From the NCBI RefSeq assembly GCF_021602585.1, contig NZ_BQIP01000008.1:124001-188000 (forward strand): a DNA stretch of 64,000 bases. Direction: 5' to 3'. The notes under the pieces were generated by a model. It had not been told where the DNA came from and searched no databases. It saw nothing but the letters and a program-made list of their open reading frames with translations. Shown piece after piece: positions 43,329-54,440 of this stretch. The position numbers and the translations under genes were made by a program. This DNA comes from Pseudomonas faucium (GTDB taxonomy: Bacteria > Pseudomonadota > Gammaproteobacteria > Pseudomonadales > Pseudomonadaceae). Position 1 is the stretch's first letter, and every line of letters starts with the position of its first letter.

Positions 43329-43344
43329 TTGTTTAAATATACAA
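43329..43344. promoter_or_regulatory. HexR operator, edd side
   Basis: TTGT-N8-ACAA is the second HexR-type site in the same intergenic region, 62 bases from the first and nearer to edd. HexR leaves the DNA when 2-keto-3-deoxy-6-phosphogluconate is bound. Confidence 0.7.
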
Positions 43345-43466
43345 CGAGCGGTCGGGTGAGCCGCCTCCGTCGATGCACCAGGCCCTTAACCTTGAGCCTA
43401 GGTCGCAATCGTTTGGAGGGGAAATGCCCGCTAAGCCGCCCTAATCGTTAGCCTGGAGTCCAGTAC

Positions 43467-45289
<1,823 letters not shown>

Positions 45290-45293
<4 letters not shown>

Positions 45294-46249
45294 AGGACTT
45301 GCTGGTTGGCGACATCGGTGGCACCAACGCCCGTTTTGCCTTGTGGCGTGGCAACCAGCTGCATGAGGTGAAGGTATTCGCCACGGCGGACTACACGAGC
45401 CCCGAGCAGGCCATCGAGGCTTACCTGGACGACCAGGGCATTGCCCGCGGTGGCTTGTCGGCGGTGTGCCTGGCGGTCGCCGGGCCGGTCGATGGCGATG
45501 AGTTTCGCTTTACCAACAGCCACTGGCGGCTGAGCCGCAGCGCCTTTTGCAAGACCTTGCAGGTCGAGCAGCTGCTGCTGATCAACGATTTCTCGGCCAT
45601 GGCCCTGGGCATGACCCGCCTGCAGCCGGGCGAATTTCGCGAAGTGTGCCCCGGCCAGGCCGACCCCGTGCGGCCGGCGCTGGTGATCGGCCCGGGCACC
45701 GGGCTTGGCGTCGGCAGCCTGCTGCGCCTGGGCGAGCAACGCTGGCAGGCCTTGCCGGGCGAGGGCGGGCATGTCGACCTGCCGGTGGGCAATGCCCGCG
45801 AGGCGGCGATCCATCAGCAGATTCACCAACAGATCGGGCATGTCAGCGCCGAGACGGTGCTCAGCGGCGGCGGCCTGGTGCGCCTGTACCAGGCCCTGTG
45901 TGCGCTGGACGGTGATACCCCGCGGCACAAGACCCCGGCGCAGATTACCGATGCGGCCTTGAACGGCGAGCCACGGGCGTTGGCGGTGGTCGAGCAGTTC
46001 TGCCGCTTCCTCGGCCGGGTGGCCGGCAACAATGTGCTGACGCTGGGCGCGCGGGGTGGGGTCTATATTGTTGGCGGGGTGATCCCGCGCTTTGCCGAGC
46101 TGTTCCTGCGCAGTGGCTTTGCTGCAAGCTTTGCCGACAAGGGCTGCATGAGCGGCTACTTTGCCGGCGTGCCGGTGTGGCTGGTGACGGCGGAGTTTTC
46201 CGGGTTGCTGGGGGCTGGGGTGGCGTTGCAGCAGGCGTTGGATCATTGA
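45290..46249 (+). CDS. glk: Glucokinase
   Basis: This 319-residue ATP-dependent kinase makes glucose-6-phosphate from imported glucose. It starts [19 protein letters not shown] with the phosphate-1 motif; [24 protein letters not shown] and [15 protein letters not shown] are family features. Translation is coupled to edd through ATGA. A type 2 REP pair follows before gltR. Confidence 0.96.
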
Positions 46250-46252
46250 GAG

Positions 46253-46357
46253 GGGGCCGCTTTGCGGCCCTTTCGCGACACAAGGCCGCTCCTACAGGGG
46301 ATCGCGGTCGCTTGTAGGAGCGGCCTTGTGTCGCGAAAGGGCTGCAAAGCAGCCCCA
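46253..46357. repeat. Type 2 REP pair (inverted) between glk and gltR
   Basis: Inverted copies of GTAGGAGCGGCCTTGTGTCG are seen, with the CGAAAGGGC extensions facing outwards. It matches the element next to gap but with the opposite orientation of the arms. Confidence 0.92.
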
Positions 46358-46409
46358 ATGCACAGCAGGCAACCAAGACCTGTGACAACAACAAAAGGGG
46401 CGGGACACC

Positions 46410-47135
46410 TTGAGCACTGCCGGTAAATCGATCCTGATGGTCGACGACGACCAGGAAATTCGCGAGCTGCTGCAAACCTACCTGAGCCGCTGCGGCCTGC
46501 AGGTGCATGCCGAAGCCGACGGCCAGGGCTTTCGCCGGGCGCTGGAAAGCACCCCGTGCGACCTGGTCATCCTCGATGTGATGCTGCCCGACGAAGATGG
46601 CTTCAGCCTGTGCCGCTGGGTGCGCCAGCACCCGCGCTTGTCGCGGGTGCCGATCATCATGCTGACGGCCAGCTCCGACGAAGCCGACCGCGTCATCGGC
46701 CTGGAACTGGGCGCCGACGACTACCTGGGCAAACCGTTCAGCCCACGCGAACTGCAGGCGCGGATCAAGGCCCTGCTGCGCCGCGCAGAGTTCGGCCAGG
46801 CCGCGCCGGCCAGCGCCGTGCTGGCCTTCGACGACTGGCGCCTGGACACGGTCAGCCACCGGCTGTTCCACCGTGATGGTGAAGAGGTGATCCTCTCGGG
46901 CGCCGACTTCGCCCTGCTCAAGCTGTTTCTCGACCACCCGCAGCAGATCCTCGACCGCGACACCATCGGCAACGCCACCCGTGGCCGCGAGCCGATGCCG
47001 CTGGACCGCATCGTCGACATGGCGGTCAGCCGCCTGCGCCAACGCCTGCGTGATACCGCCAAACCCCCTCGGCTGATCCGCACCGTGCGCGGCAGTGGCT
47101 ACCTCCTGGCGGCGCATGTCTGCTGCGCGAGCTGA
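46410..47135 (+). CDS. gltR: Response regulator GltR, OmpR family
   Basis: This 241-residue protein starts at TTG after a GGGGCGGG Shine-Dalgarno. The receiver domain has the acidic pocket MVDDDQE, phospho-acceptor Asp 56 (LVILDVMLPDED) and the switch Lys in YLGKPFSP. The C-terminal OmpR-type winged helix ends with IRTVRGSGYLLA. With GtrS it controls glucose transport genes (gts, oprB) in pseudomonads. An AACAACAA motif lies just before the start (46387-46394). Confidence 0.9.
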   Translation: MSTAGKSILMVDDDQEIRELLQTYLSRCGLQVHAEADGQGFRRALESTPCDLVILDVMLPDEDGFSLCRWVRQHPRLSRVPIIMLTASSDEADRVIGLELGADDYLGKPFSPRELQARIKALLRRAEFGQAAPASAVLAFDDWRLDTVSHRLFHRDGEEVILSGADFALLKLFLDHPQQILDRDTIGNATRGREPMPLDRIVDMAVSRLRQRLRDTAKPPRLIRTVRGSGYLLAAHVCCAS

Positions 47136-48570
47136 GCGGCGCTGGCGCCTGCTGCCGCGCTCGCTGCTGGGGCGCATGCTGCTGCTGACCCTGCTGGTGG
47201 TGTTGCTGGCCCAGGGCCTGTCCAGCGTGATCTGGGTTTCCCAATTGCGCGCCAGCCAGTTGCAGGGCTTGCGCGCCAGCGCCAGCAGCCTGGCCCATTC
47301 CATGAGTGCCAGCGTCAGCTACTTCCGCTCCTTGCCGGTGGCGTATCGGCCCATGGTCCTGGACCAGTTGCGCAGCATGGGCGGCACGCGCTTTTTCGTC
47401 TCGCTCAACGACAAGCCGCTGGACATGCCGGTATTGCCCATCACGCCGCGCAAGCAGGCGGTCATCGAGGTGTTCGAGCAGGTGCTGCGCGAGCGCCTGG
47501 GCGCGCAGATGGACATCTCGGTGGAGTTCGTCGCCCCCGATGACCTGCGCATCTTCAACAGCGGCCTGAAGCTCGACGAATTGCCGCGCTCCTGGGCGCA
47601 CTATTCGCTGACCCTGGAGCCGCTCAACCCGCCGGTGCTGGTCACCCAGATCCGCCTGGGCGAGGGCGAGTGGCTGTACATCGCCTCGTTGCTGCCCGCG
47701 CCCTATACCAGCCTCGAGGCCGAGCGCCTGCCGCGCCAGCAGCTCGGGTTCATCGTGCTGACCACCGCCTTGCTGCTGCTGTTCATCGGCCTGCTGGTGC
47801 ATTGGCAGAGCTGGCCGCTCAAGCGCCTGGCCCGGGCTGCGCGGGAGCTGTCGCTGGGCGCCGAGGTGGCGCCGGTGGCCGAAGGCGGTGGCAGCGAGGT
47901 GGTCGAGGTAGCGCGTGCGTTCAACAGCATGCGCGAGCGCATCAGCCGCTACCTCACCGAACGCTCGCAACTGTTCAGCGCGATTTCCCATGACCTGCGC
48001 ACGCCGATCACGCGCTTGCGGCTGCGCGTGGAGCTGCTGGAGGACGAACGCCTGCAGGCCAAGTTCAGCCAGGACCTGGACGAGCTGGAGCTGCTGGTCA
48101 AAGGCGCGCTGCAGTGCGTGAAGGACACCGACATCCACGAGAACATCGAGCCGATCGACCTCAACCAGGTGCTGGACATCCTCGCCGAGCCTTACCTGGG
48201 CGACGGCCGCATCACGGTCGAGGGCAAGGCCCTGACGCCGTACCCAGGCAAGCCGCTGGCGGTGCGGCGCTGCATCGGCAACCTGATCGATAACGCCATC
48301 AAGTATGGCGAGCGCGCCCGCCTGCGCATCATCGACAGCGCCGATGCCTTCGTGCTGCAGGTCGATGACCAGGGGCCGGGGGTGCCGCAGCAGCGCCTGG
48401 AGCAGGTATTCGAGCCGCACTTTCGGCTGGCCGGGCAGCAGCAGGGGTACGGGCTGGGCCTGGGCATCGCGCGCAACATCGCCCACAGCCATGGCGGCGA
48501 GGTGAGCTTGCTGAACTTGCGCGAGGGTGGGTTGCGGGTGACCTTGTGCCTGCCGCGAGGGGTTGATTGA
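47116..48570 (+). CDS. gtrS: Sensor histidine kinase GtrS
   Basis: This kinase of about 484 residues overlaps gltR by 20 bases. It has a first membrane segment (LLGRMLLLTLLVVLLAQGL), a periplasmic sensor domain of about 110 residues, a second segment (LGFIVLTTALLLLFIGLLVHW), a HAMP region, HisKA with the phospho-His in FSAISHDLRTPITRLRL (near 292), and the ATPase domain with NLIDNAIKYG and a GxGLG box. In pseudomonads GtrS senses 2-ketogluconate/6-phosphogluconate and signals to GltR. GTG 47095 is an alternative start. It was earlier called GltS in P. putida, not to be confused with the glutamate symporter. Confidence 0.9.
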   Translation: MSAARAERRWRLLPRSLLGRMLLLTLLVVLLAQGLSSVIWVSQLRASQLQGLRASASSLAHSMSASVSYFRSLPVAYRPMVLDQLRSMGGTRFFVSLNDKPLDMPVLPITPRKQAVIEVFEQVLRERLGAQMDISVEFVAPDDLRIFNSGLKLDELPRSWAHYSLTLEPLNPPVLVTQIRLGEGEWLYIASLLPAPYTSLEAERLPRQQLGFIVLTTALLLLFIGLLVHWQSWPLKRLARAARELSLGAEVAPVAEGGGSEVVEVARAFNSMRERISRYLTERSQLFSAISHDLRTPITRLRLRVELLEDERLQAKFSQDLDELELLVKGALQCVKDTDIHENIEPIDLNQVLDILAEPYLGDGRITVEGKALTPYPGKPLAVRRCIGNLIDNAIKYGERARLRIIDSADAFVLQVDDQGPGVPQQRLEQVFEPHFRLAGQQQGYGLGLGIARNIAHSHGGEVSLLNLREGGLRVTLCLPRGVD

Positions 48571-48583
48571 AGCTGCTGGCCCC

Positions 48584-48647
48584 ATCACCGGCAAGCCGGC
48601 TCCCACAAACAGCCCGCACTCTGTGGGAGCCGGCTTGCCGGCGATAG
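48584..48647. repeat. Type 1 REP pair (inverted)
   Basis: Inverted cores lie just after gtrS; the left copy has one change (CATCACCGG for CATCGCCGG). They separate gtrS from the epimerase-like gene. Confidence 0.92.
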
Positions 48648-48656
48648 GGCCACAAA

Positions 48657-48674
48657 TGTCACCACTCGGTGACA
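48657..48674. promoter_or_regulatory. Inverted repeat upstream of the AGE-family gene
   Basis: TGTCAC-N6-GTGACA is perfect in both arms and lies about 45 bases before a possible -10 TAGACT (48716-48721). It could be an operator; the binding protein is not known. Confidence 0.45.
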
Positions 48675-48740
48675 CACCCCCCCGCCTTCGTGACATTCCC
48701 GTCTGGATGGCTGGCTAGACTTTGCACACCTCTGGCATGG

Positions 48741-49976
48741 ATGAAGCCGTACATGGTCCCCCTGGATTTCCCCACCGAGCCCTGGCTCCAGGCTGAAGGC
48801 CAGCGCCTGCTGGCATTCGCCAAGGGCTCGCGGGTGCCCCTGGGTTTTGCCGGCCTCGGCTGCCACGGCGAGCTGCCAGCGGCGGCCACTGCCCAAACCC
48901 TCATCACCAGCCGCATGACCCACAGCTTCGCCCTGGCCCACCTGCGCGGCGAGCCCGCTTGCCTGGCCCTGGTCGAGCATGGCGTGGCGGCCTTGCATGG
49001 GCCGCTGCACGATGCCCGCCACGGCGGCTGGTTCGCCACCCCGTTCGGGGCGGGCGACCCGCGCAAGGCGGCCTACCTGCACGCCTTCGTCGCCCTGGCC
49101 GCCAGCTCCGCCGTGGTCGCCCGCGCCGATGGCGCGCAAGGGTTGCTGGCAGATGCGATCCGGGTCATCGAGGCGCATTTCTGGAGCGAAGAGGAGGGCG
49201 CGCTGCGCGAGTCGTTCGCGGCTGACTGGCAACAGCCCGAGGCCTACCGCGGCGCCAACAGCAACATGCACGCCACCGAGGCCTTCCTGGCCCTGGCCGA
49301 TGTCACTGGCGACAGCCGCTGGCTGGAGCGCGCCCTGCGCATCGCCGAGCGGATCATCCAGTGCCACGCCGCCGACAACGATTACCGCGTCATCGAGCAT
49401 TTCGACGCGCACTGGCAGCCCTTGCCCGACTACAACCGCGACCGCCCAGCCGACCCCTTCCGCCCCTATGGCACCACCCCAGGCCACGCCTTCGAATGGG
49501 CGCGCCTGCTGCTGCACCTGGAAGCGGCGCGGCGCCTGGCCGGGCTGCCTTCGCCGCAGTGGCTGCTGAGCAGTGCCCGCGGCCTGTTCGACAGCGCATG
49601 CCGGCTGGCGTGGAACGTCGATGGCGGGCAAGGCCTGGTCTACACCCTGGGCTGGGACAATCAGCCACGGGTGCGCGAGCGCCTGCACTGGGTGCATGCC
49701 GAAGCCTGCGCTGCGGCTGCAGCCCTGCTGCGGCGCACTGGCGAGCAACCCTACGCAGTCTGGTACCAGCGCTTCTGGCAGTTCATCGATCGCCACTTCA
49801 TCGACCGCAGCGCCGGCAGTTGGCATCACCAGCTCGACCCTGCAAACCAGCCCGCCGCCACCCTCTGGGCTGGCAAACCGGACCTCTACCATGCCTACCA
49901 GGCCGTGCTGCTGCCCGGTGTGGCGCTGGCGCCCAGCCTGGCTTCGGCCTTGGCGCGCAATGTAACCAGACGATGA
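48741..49976 (+). CDS. AGE-family sugar epimerase/isomerase
   Basis: This 411-residue protein belongs to the N-acylglucosamine 2-epimerase (AGE/YihS) alpha-barrel family. The histidines typical of the active site are seen in [37 protein letters not shown] and [10 protein letters not shown], and a further WHHQLD near the end. Family members isomerise mannose, glucose or fructose or epimerise amino sugars; the substrate here is unknown but likely a free hexose, since the gene lies between the glucose sensor pair and the glucose importer. ATG 48741 is preferred to an earlier in-frame GTG, because it follows the predicted promoter. Confidence 0.85.
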   Translation: MKPYMVPLDFPTEPWLQAEGQRLLAFAKGSRVPLGFAGLGCHGELPAAATAQTLITSRMTHSFALAHLRGEPACLALVEHGVAALHGPLHDARHGGWFATPFGAGDPRKAAYLHAFVALAASSAVVARADGAQGLLADAIRVIEAHFWSEEEGALRESFAADWQQPEAYRGANSNMHATEAFLALADVTGDSRWLERALRIAERIIQCHAADNDYRVIEHFDAHWQPLPDYNRDRPADPFRPYGTTPGHAFEWARLLLHLEAARRLAGLPSPQWLLSSARGLFDSACRLAWNVDGGQGLVYTLGWDNQPRVRERLHWVHAEACAAAAALLRRTGEQPYAVWYQRFWQFIDRHFIDRSAGSWHHQLDPANQPAATLWAGKPDLYHAYQAVLLPGVALAPSLASALARNVTRR

Positions 49977-50004
49977 CATTCACGCATCGCTTCGTTACCA
50001 GACG
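49962..50004. promoter_or_regulatory. Direct repeat upstream of gtsA
   Basis: GTAACCAGACG (49962-49972) and GTTACCAGACG (49994-50004) are spaced by 32 bases, about three helical turns, just upstream of a TAGACT -10-like sequence at 50021. A reversed GTCTGG is also upstream of the preceding gene. Response regulators such as GltR bind direct repeats; the link is inference. Confidence 0.4.
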
Positions 50005-50079
50005 CTGCGAGCACCCTGTTTAGACTCCATGCCATGCAAGCGAAAGACTTGCCCGCATAACAACAAGAAAGGTACTCCG

Positions 50080-51366
50080 ATGAATTCCACGCTCCGTCTC
50101 GCTGCCGCGATCTCCCTTGCCTCCGTCTTCCCGCTCAGTGCCCTGGCTGCCGACTCCAAAGGCAGTGTCGAGGTGGTGCACTGGTGGACCTCCGGCGGTG
50201 AAAAGGCCGCCGTCGATGTGCTGAAGAAGCAGGTCGAGGGCGATGGCTTCACCTGGAAGGACGGCGCGGTCGCCGGTGGCGGCGGCGCCACCGCGATGAC
50301 CGTGCTCAAGAGCCGCGCAGTGGCCGGCAACCCGCCGGGCGTTGCGCAGATCAAGGGCCCGGACATTCAGGACTGGGCAGCCACTGGCCTGCTCGACAGC
50401 GATGTGCTCAAGGATGTGGCCAAGGAAGAAAAGTGGGACACGCTGCTCGACAAGAAGGTCGCCGACACCGTGAAGTACGAGGGTGACTACGTCGCCGTGC
50501 CGGTGAACATCCACCGCATCAACTGGCTGTGGATCAACCCTGAAGTGTTCAAGAAGGCCGGCATCGACAAGGCGCCGACCACCCTCGACGAATTCTATGC
50601 CGCCGCCGACAAGCTCAAGGCCGCCGGTTTCATCCCGCTCGCCCACGGTGGCCAGCCGTGGCAGGACAGCACCGTGTTCGAAAGCGTGGTGCTCTCGGTG
50701 ATGGGCGTGGACGGCTACAAGAAAGCCCTGGTCGAGCTCGACGACGCGACGCTCAAAGGGCCGCAGATGGTCAAGTCGCTGACCGAGCTGAAGAAGGTCG
50801 CCACCTACATGGACCCGGACGGCAAGGGCCAGGATTGGAACCTGGAAGCGGCCAAGGTCATCAACGGCAAGGCCGGCATGCAGATCATGGGCGACTGGGC
50901 CAAAAGCGAGTGGACGCTGGCCAAGAAGGACGCCGGCAAGGACTACCAGTGCGTGGCCTTCCCCGGTACCGATCAGGCCTTCCTCTACAACATCGACTCG
51001 CTGGTGGTGTTCAAGCAGAACGACAAGGGCACTGCAGCGGGCCAGCAGGACATCGCGCGCAAGGTGCTGGGCCAGGACTTCCAGAAAGTCTTCAGCACCA
51101 ACAAGGGCTCGATCCCGGTGCGCAACGACATGCTCGCCGACATGGGCAAGTACGGTTTCGACGCCTGCGCCCAGACCTCCGCCAAGGACTTCCTGGCCGA
51201 TGCCAGGAATGGCGGCCTGCAGCCGAGCATGGCGCACAACATGGCCACCACCCTGGCCGTGCAGGGCGCGTTCTTCGATGTGGTGACCAACTACATCAAC
51301 GACCCCAAGGCTGACCCGGCCGAGGCGGCCAAGCAGCTGGCGGCGGCGGTCAAGGCGGCCAAGTGA
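50080..51366 (+). CDS. gtsA: Glucose ABC transporter, periplasmic binding protein
   Basis: This 428-residue protein has a signal peptide ([17 protein letters not shown]) and then the extracellular solute-binding fold of family 1 ([19 protein letters not shown] at the start). It delivers glucose to the GtsBC permease. ATG 50080 is chosen; an earlier open stretch lacks coding character. A-rich AACAACAAGAA (50059-50069) lies next to the ribosome-binding site, matching the Hfq/Crc target pattern. A REP pair follows it, so the message end is probably stabilised. Confidence 0.93.
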   Translation: MNSTLRLAAAISLASVFPLSALAADSKGSVEVVHWWTSGGEKAAVDVLKKQVEGDGFTWKDGAVAGGGGATAMTVLKSRAVAGNPPGVAQIKGPDIQDWAATGLLDSDVLKDVAKEEKWDTLLDKKVADTVKYEGDYVAVPVNIHRINWLWINPEVFKKAGIDKAPTTLDEFYAAADKLKAAGFIPLAHGGQPWQDSTVFESVVLSVMGVDGYKKALVELDDATLKGPQMVKSLTELKKVATYMDPDGKGQDWNLEAAKVINGKAGMQIMGDWAKSEWTLAKKDAGKDYQCVAFPGTDQAFLYNIDSLVVFKQNDKGTAAGQQDIARKVLGQDFQKVFSTNKGSIPVRNDMLADMGKYGFDACAQTSAKDFLADARNGGLQPSMAHNMATTLAVQGAFFDVVTNYINDPKADPAEAAKQLAAAVKAAK

Positions 51367-51381
51367 AGCGCTGACGGCCTC

Positions 51382-51449
51382 ATCGCCGGCAAGCCGGCTC
51401 CCACAGCTACCCCATCGGCTTCCTTGTGGGAGCCGGCTTGCCGGCGATG
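51382..51449. repeat. Type 1 REP pair (inverted) between gtsA and gtsB
   Basis: Two inverted GCCGGCAAGCCGGCTCCCAC cores lie 15 bases after gtsA. The position inside an ABC transporter operon, directly after the binding-protein gene, is typical of elements that raise the amount of binding protein over permease. Confidence 0.93.
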
Positions 51450-51500
51450 AGGCCAGTACCGACAACCCAAAGGGTCGCCCAGGCCCCAGGTATTCACTCC

Positions 51501-52409
51501 ATGACCACAGCTACCGCCCGCCTGCGGGCCTCCCCCCTGGACGCGCTGCAGCGCTGGCTACCGAAACTGGTGCTGGCGCCGAGCATGTTCATCGTCCTGG
51601 TGGGCTTCTACGGCTACATCCTGTGGACCTTCGTCCTCTCCTTCACCACCTCGACCTTCCTGCCCACCTACAAGTGGGCGGGCCTGGCGCAATACGCCCG
51701 GCTGTTCGACAACGACCGCTGGTGGGTGGCGAGCAAGAACCTGCTGCTGTTCGGCGGCCTGTTCATCGCCATCAGCCTGGCCATCGGCGTGCTGCTGGCG
51801 GTGCTGCTCGACCAGCGCATCCGCCGCGAAGGCTTCATCCGCACGATCTACCTCTACCCCATGGCGCTGTCGATGATCGTCACCGGTACCGCCTGGAAGT
51901 GGCTGCTCAACCCCGGCATGGGCCTGGACAAGCTGTTGCGCGACTGGGGCTGGGAGGGCTTTCGCCTGGACTGGCTGATCGACCCCGACCGGGTGGTGTA
52001 CTGCCTGGTGATCGCGGCCGTGTGGCAGGCCTCGGGCTTCATCATGGCGATGTTCCTCGCCGGCCTGCGCGGGGTCGACCCTTCGATCATCCGCGCCGCA
52101 CAGATCGACGGCGCAAGCCTGCCGCGCATCTACTGGAAGGTGGTGCTGCCCAGCCTGCGGCCGGTGTTCTTCAGCTCGCTGATGATCCTCTCGCACATTG
52201 CCATCAAGAGTTTCGACCTGGTGGCGGCAATGACCGCAGGGGGCCCGGGGTACTCCTCCGACCTGCCGGCGATGTTCATGTACTCGTTCACCTTCAGCCG
52301 CGGCCAGATGGGCATGGGCTCGGCCAGCGCCATCCTCATGCTCGGGGCGATCCTGGCGATCCTCGTGCCTTACCTGTACTCGGAGCTGCGGAGCAAACGC
52401 CATGCATAG
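51501..52409 (+). CDS. gtsB: Glucose ABC transporter, permease GtsB
   Basis: This 302-residue inner-membrane permease of the MalF type has six hydrophobic segments and the ATPase-docking EAA-like loop IIRAAQIDGASLPRIYWKVV. ATG 51501 follows the REP pair; the upstream open frame is REP translation. Its end overlaps gtsC by eight bases. Confidence 0.93.
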   Translation: MTTATARLRASPLDALQRWLPKLVLAPSMFIVLVGFYGYILWTFVLSFTTSTFLPTYKWAGLAQYARLFDNDRWWVASKNLLLFGGLFIAISLAIGVLLAVLLDQRIRREGFIRTIYLYPMALSMIVTGTAWKWLLNPGMGLDKLLRDWGWEGFRLDWLIDPDRVVYCLVIAAVWQASGFIMAMFLAGLRGVDPSIIRAAQIDGASLPRIYWKVVLPSLRPVFFSSLMILSHIAIKSFDLVAAMTAGGPGYSSDLPAMFMYSFTFSRGQMGMGSASAILMLGAILAILVPYLYSELRSKRHA

Positions 52410-53241
52410 CCCTGCTGCAAGAATCAGCCTGAGCCGCATCGCCATCTACGCCGTGCTGCTGGCGGCGGTGCTGCTGTACCTGGTGCCGCTGGTGGTGATG
52501 CTGCTGACCAGCTTCAAGACCCCGGAAGACATCAGCAGCGGCAACCTGTTGAGCTGGCCGGCGGTGTTCACCGGCATCGGCTGGGCCAAGGCCTGGGACA
52601 CGGTCAGCGGCTACTTCTGGAACTCGATCATGATCACCGTGCCGGCGGTGCTGATTTCCACTGCCATCGGCGCGCTGAACGGCTACGTGCTGTCGATGTG
52701 GCGTTTTCGCGGTTCGCAGCTGTTCTTCGGGCTGCTGCTGTTCGGCTGCTTCCTGCCGTTCCAGACCGTGCTGCTGCCGGCCTCGTTCACCCTCGGCAAG
52801 CTGGGCCTGGCCAGCACCACCGAAGGCCTGGTGCTGGTGCACGTGGTCTACGGCCTGGCATTCACCACGCTGTTCTTTCGCAACTTCTACGTCAGCGTGC
52901 CTGAGGCGCTGGTCAAGGCGGCGCGCCTGGATGGCGCGGGGTTCTTCACCATCTTCCGGCGCATCATCCTGCCGATGTCGACCCCGATCATCATGGTCTG
53001 CCTGATCTGGCAGTTCACCCAGATCTGGAACGACTTCCTGTTCGGCGTGGTGTTTTCCAGTGGCGACTCGCAACCGATCACCGTGGCCCTGAACAACCTG
53101 GTCAACACCAGCACCGGGGCCAAGGAATACAACGTCGACATGGCGGCGGCGATGATCGCCGGCCTGCCAACCCTGCTGGTCTACGTGGTGGCAGGCAAGT
53201 ATTTCGTGCGCGGCCTCACCGCCGGCGCCGTCAAGGGGTAA
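52402..53241 (+). CDS. gtsC: Glucose ABC transporter, permease GtsC
   Basis: This 279-residue MalG-type permease has six segments and the EAA-like loop ALVKAARLDGAGFFTIFRRI. It pairs with GtsB in the membrane. It overlaps gtsB and ends three bases before gtsD. Confidence 0.93.
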   Translation: MHSPAARISLSRIAIYAVLLAAVLLYLVPLVVMLLTSFKTPEDISSGNLLSWPAVFTGIGWAKAWDTVSGYFWNSIMITVPAVLISTAIGALNGYVLSMWRFRGSQLFFGLLLFGCFLPFQTVLLPASFTLGKLGLASTTEGLVLVHVVYGLAFTTLFFRNFYVSVPEALVKAARLDGAGFFTIFRRIILPMSTPIIMVCLIWQFTQIWNDFLFGVVFSSGDSQPITVALNNLVNTSTGAKEYNVDMAAAMIAGLPTLLVYVVAGKYFVRGLTAGAVKG

Positions 53242-53244
53242 GAC

Positions 53245-54399
53245 ATGGCAACGCTTGAACTTCGCAATGTGAACAAGACTTACGGCAGCGGCCTGCCGGA
53301 CACCCTCAAGGACATCCAGCTGTCGATCAAGGACGGCGAGTTCCTGATCCTGGTCGGCCCGTCGGGCTGCGGCAAATCGACCCTGATGAACTGCATCGCC
53401 GGGCTTGAGAACATCACCGGCGGCGCGATTTTGATCGACGAGCAGGACGTCAGCGGCATGAGCCCCAAGGATCGCGACATCGCCATGGTGTTCCAGTCCT
53501 ACGCGCTGTACCCGACCATGAGCGTGCGCGAGAACATCGAGTTCGGCCTGAAGATCCGCAAACTGCCGCAGGCGGCGATCGACGAGGAAGTGGCGCGGGT
53601 GGCCAAGCTGCTGCAGATCGAGCACCTGCTGGCGCGCAAGCCGGCGCAGCTTTCCGGTGGCCAGCAGCAGCGGGTGGCCATGGGCCGGGCGCTGGCGCGG
53701 CGGCCGAAGATCTACCTGTTCGACGAACCGCTGTCGAACCTCGACGCCAAGCTGCGGGTCGAGATGCGCACCGAAATGAAGCTGATGCACCAGCGCCTGA
53801 AGACCACCACGGTGTACGTCACCCACGACCAGATCGAGGCGATGACCCTGGGCGACAAGGTGGCGGTGATGAAGGACGGCATCATCCAGCAGTTCGGCAC
53901 CCCGCAGCAGATCTACAACGACCCGGCCAACCAGTTCGTCGCAAGCTTCATCGGCTCGCCGCCGATGAACTTCATTCCGGTGCGCCTGAGCAAGCAGGAC
54001 GGGCGCCTGCTGGCGCTGCTCGACAGCGGCCAGGCCCGTTGCGAGCTGCCGCTGGGGGTGGCCGGCGAAGGGCTGGAGGGCCGGGAAATCATCCTCGGCA
54101 TCCGCCCGGAGCAGATCACCCTGGGCACGGGGGAGGGCAATGGCCTGCCGGGCATTCGCGCCGAGGTGCAGGTTACCGAGCCCACCGGGCCGGACTTGCT
54201 GGTGTTCGTCACCCTCAACCAGACCAAGGTCTGCTGCCGCCTGGCGCCGGATGTGGCGTGCCGGGTCGGTGACAGCCTGCACCTGCAGTTCGACCCGGCG
54301 CGGGTGCTGCTGTTCGACGCCGCCAGCGGCGAACGCCTGGGCCTGGGCAATGGCAACGCGGCAGTGAAGGACAACGTGGCTCACTTCAAGAGCCGTTGA
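53245..54399 (+). CDS. gtsD: Glucose ABC transporter, ATPase GtsD
   Basis: This 384-residue MalK-type ATPase has Walker [10 protein letters not shown] (38-46), the signature LSGGQQQR, Walker [13 protein letters not shown] and the switch His in [11 protein letters not shown]. The C-terminal regulatory TOBE-like domain follows (about 235-384). It powers glucose uptake by GtsABC. OprB follows 41 bases later without a visible terminator. Confidence 0.95.
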   Translation: MATLELRNVNKTYGSGLPDTLKDIQLSIKDGEFLILVGPSGCGKSTLMNCIAGLENITGGAILIDEQDVSGMSPKDRDIAMVFQSYALYPTMSVRENIEFGLKIRKLPQAAIDEEVARVAKLLQIEHLLARKPAQLSGGQQQRVAMGRALARRPKIYLFDEPLSNLDAKLRVEMRTEMKLMHQRLKTTTVYVTHDQIEAMTLGDKVAVMKDGIIQQFGTPQQIYNDPANQFVASFIGSPPMNFIPVRLSKQDGRLLALLDSGQARCELPLGVAGEGLEGREIILGIRPEQITLGTGEGNGLPGIRAEVQVTEPTGPDLLVFVTLNQTKVCCRLAPDVACRVGDSLHLQFDPARVLLFDAASGERLGLGNGNAAVKDNVAHFKSR

Positions 54400-54440
54400 A
54401 TCGTCTACACCATCAATAAGAAAAAAGAGGACGCAAAGGG

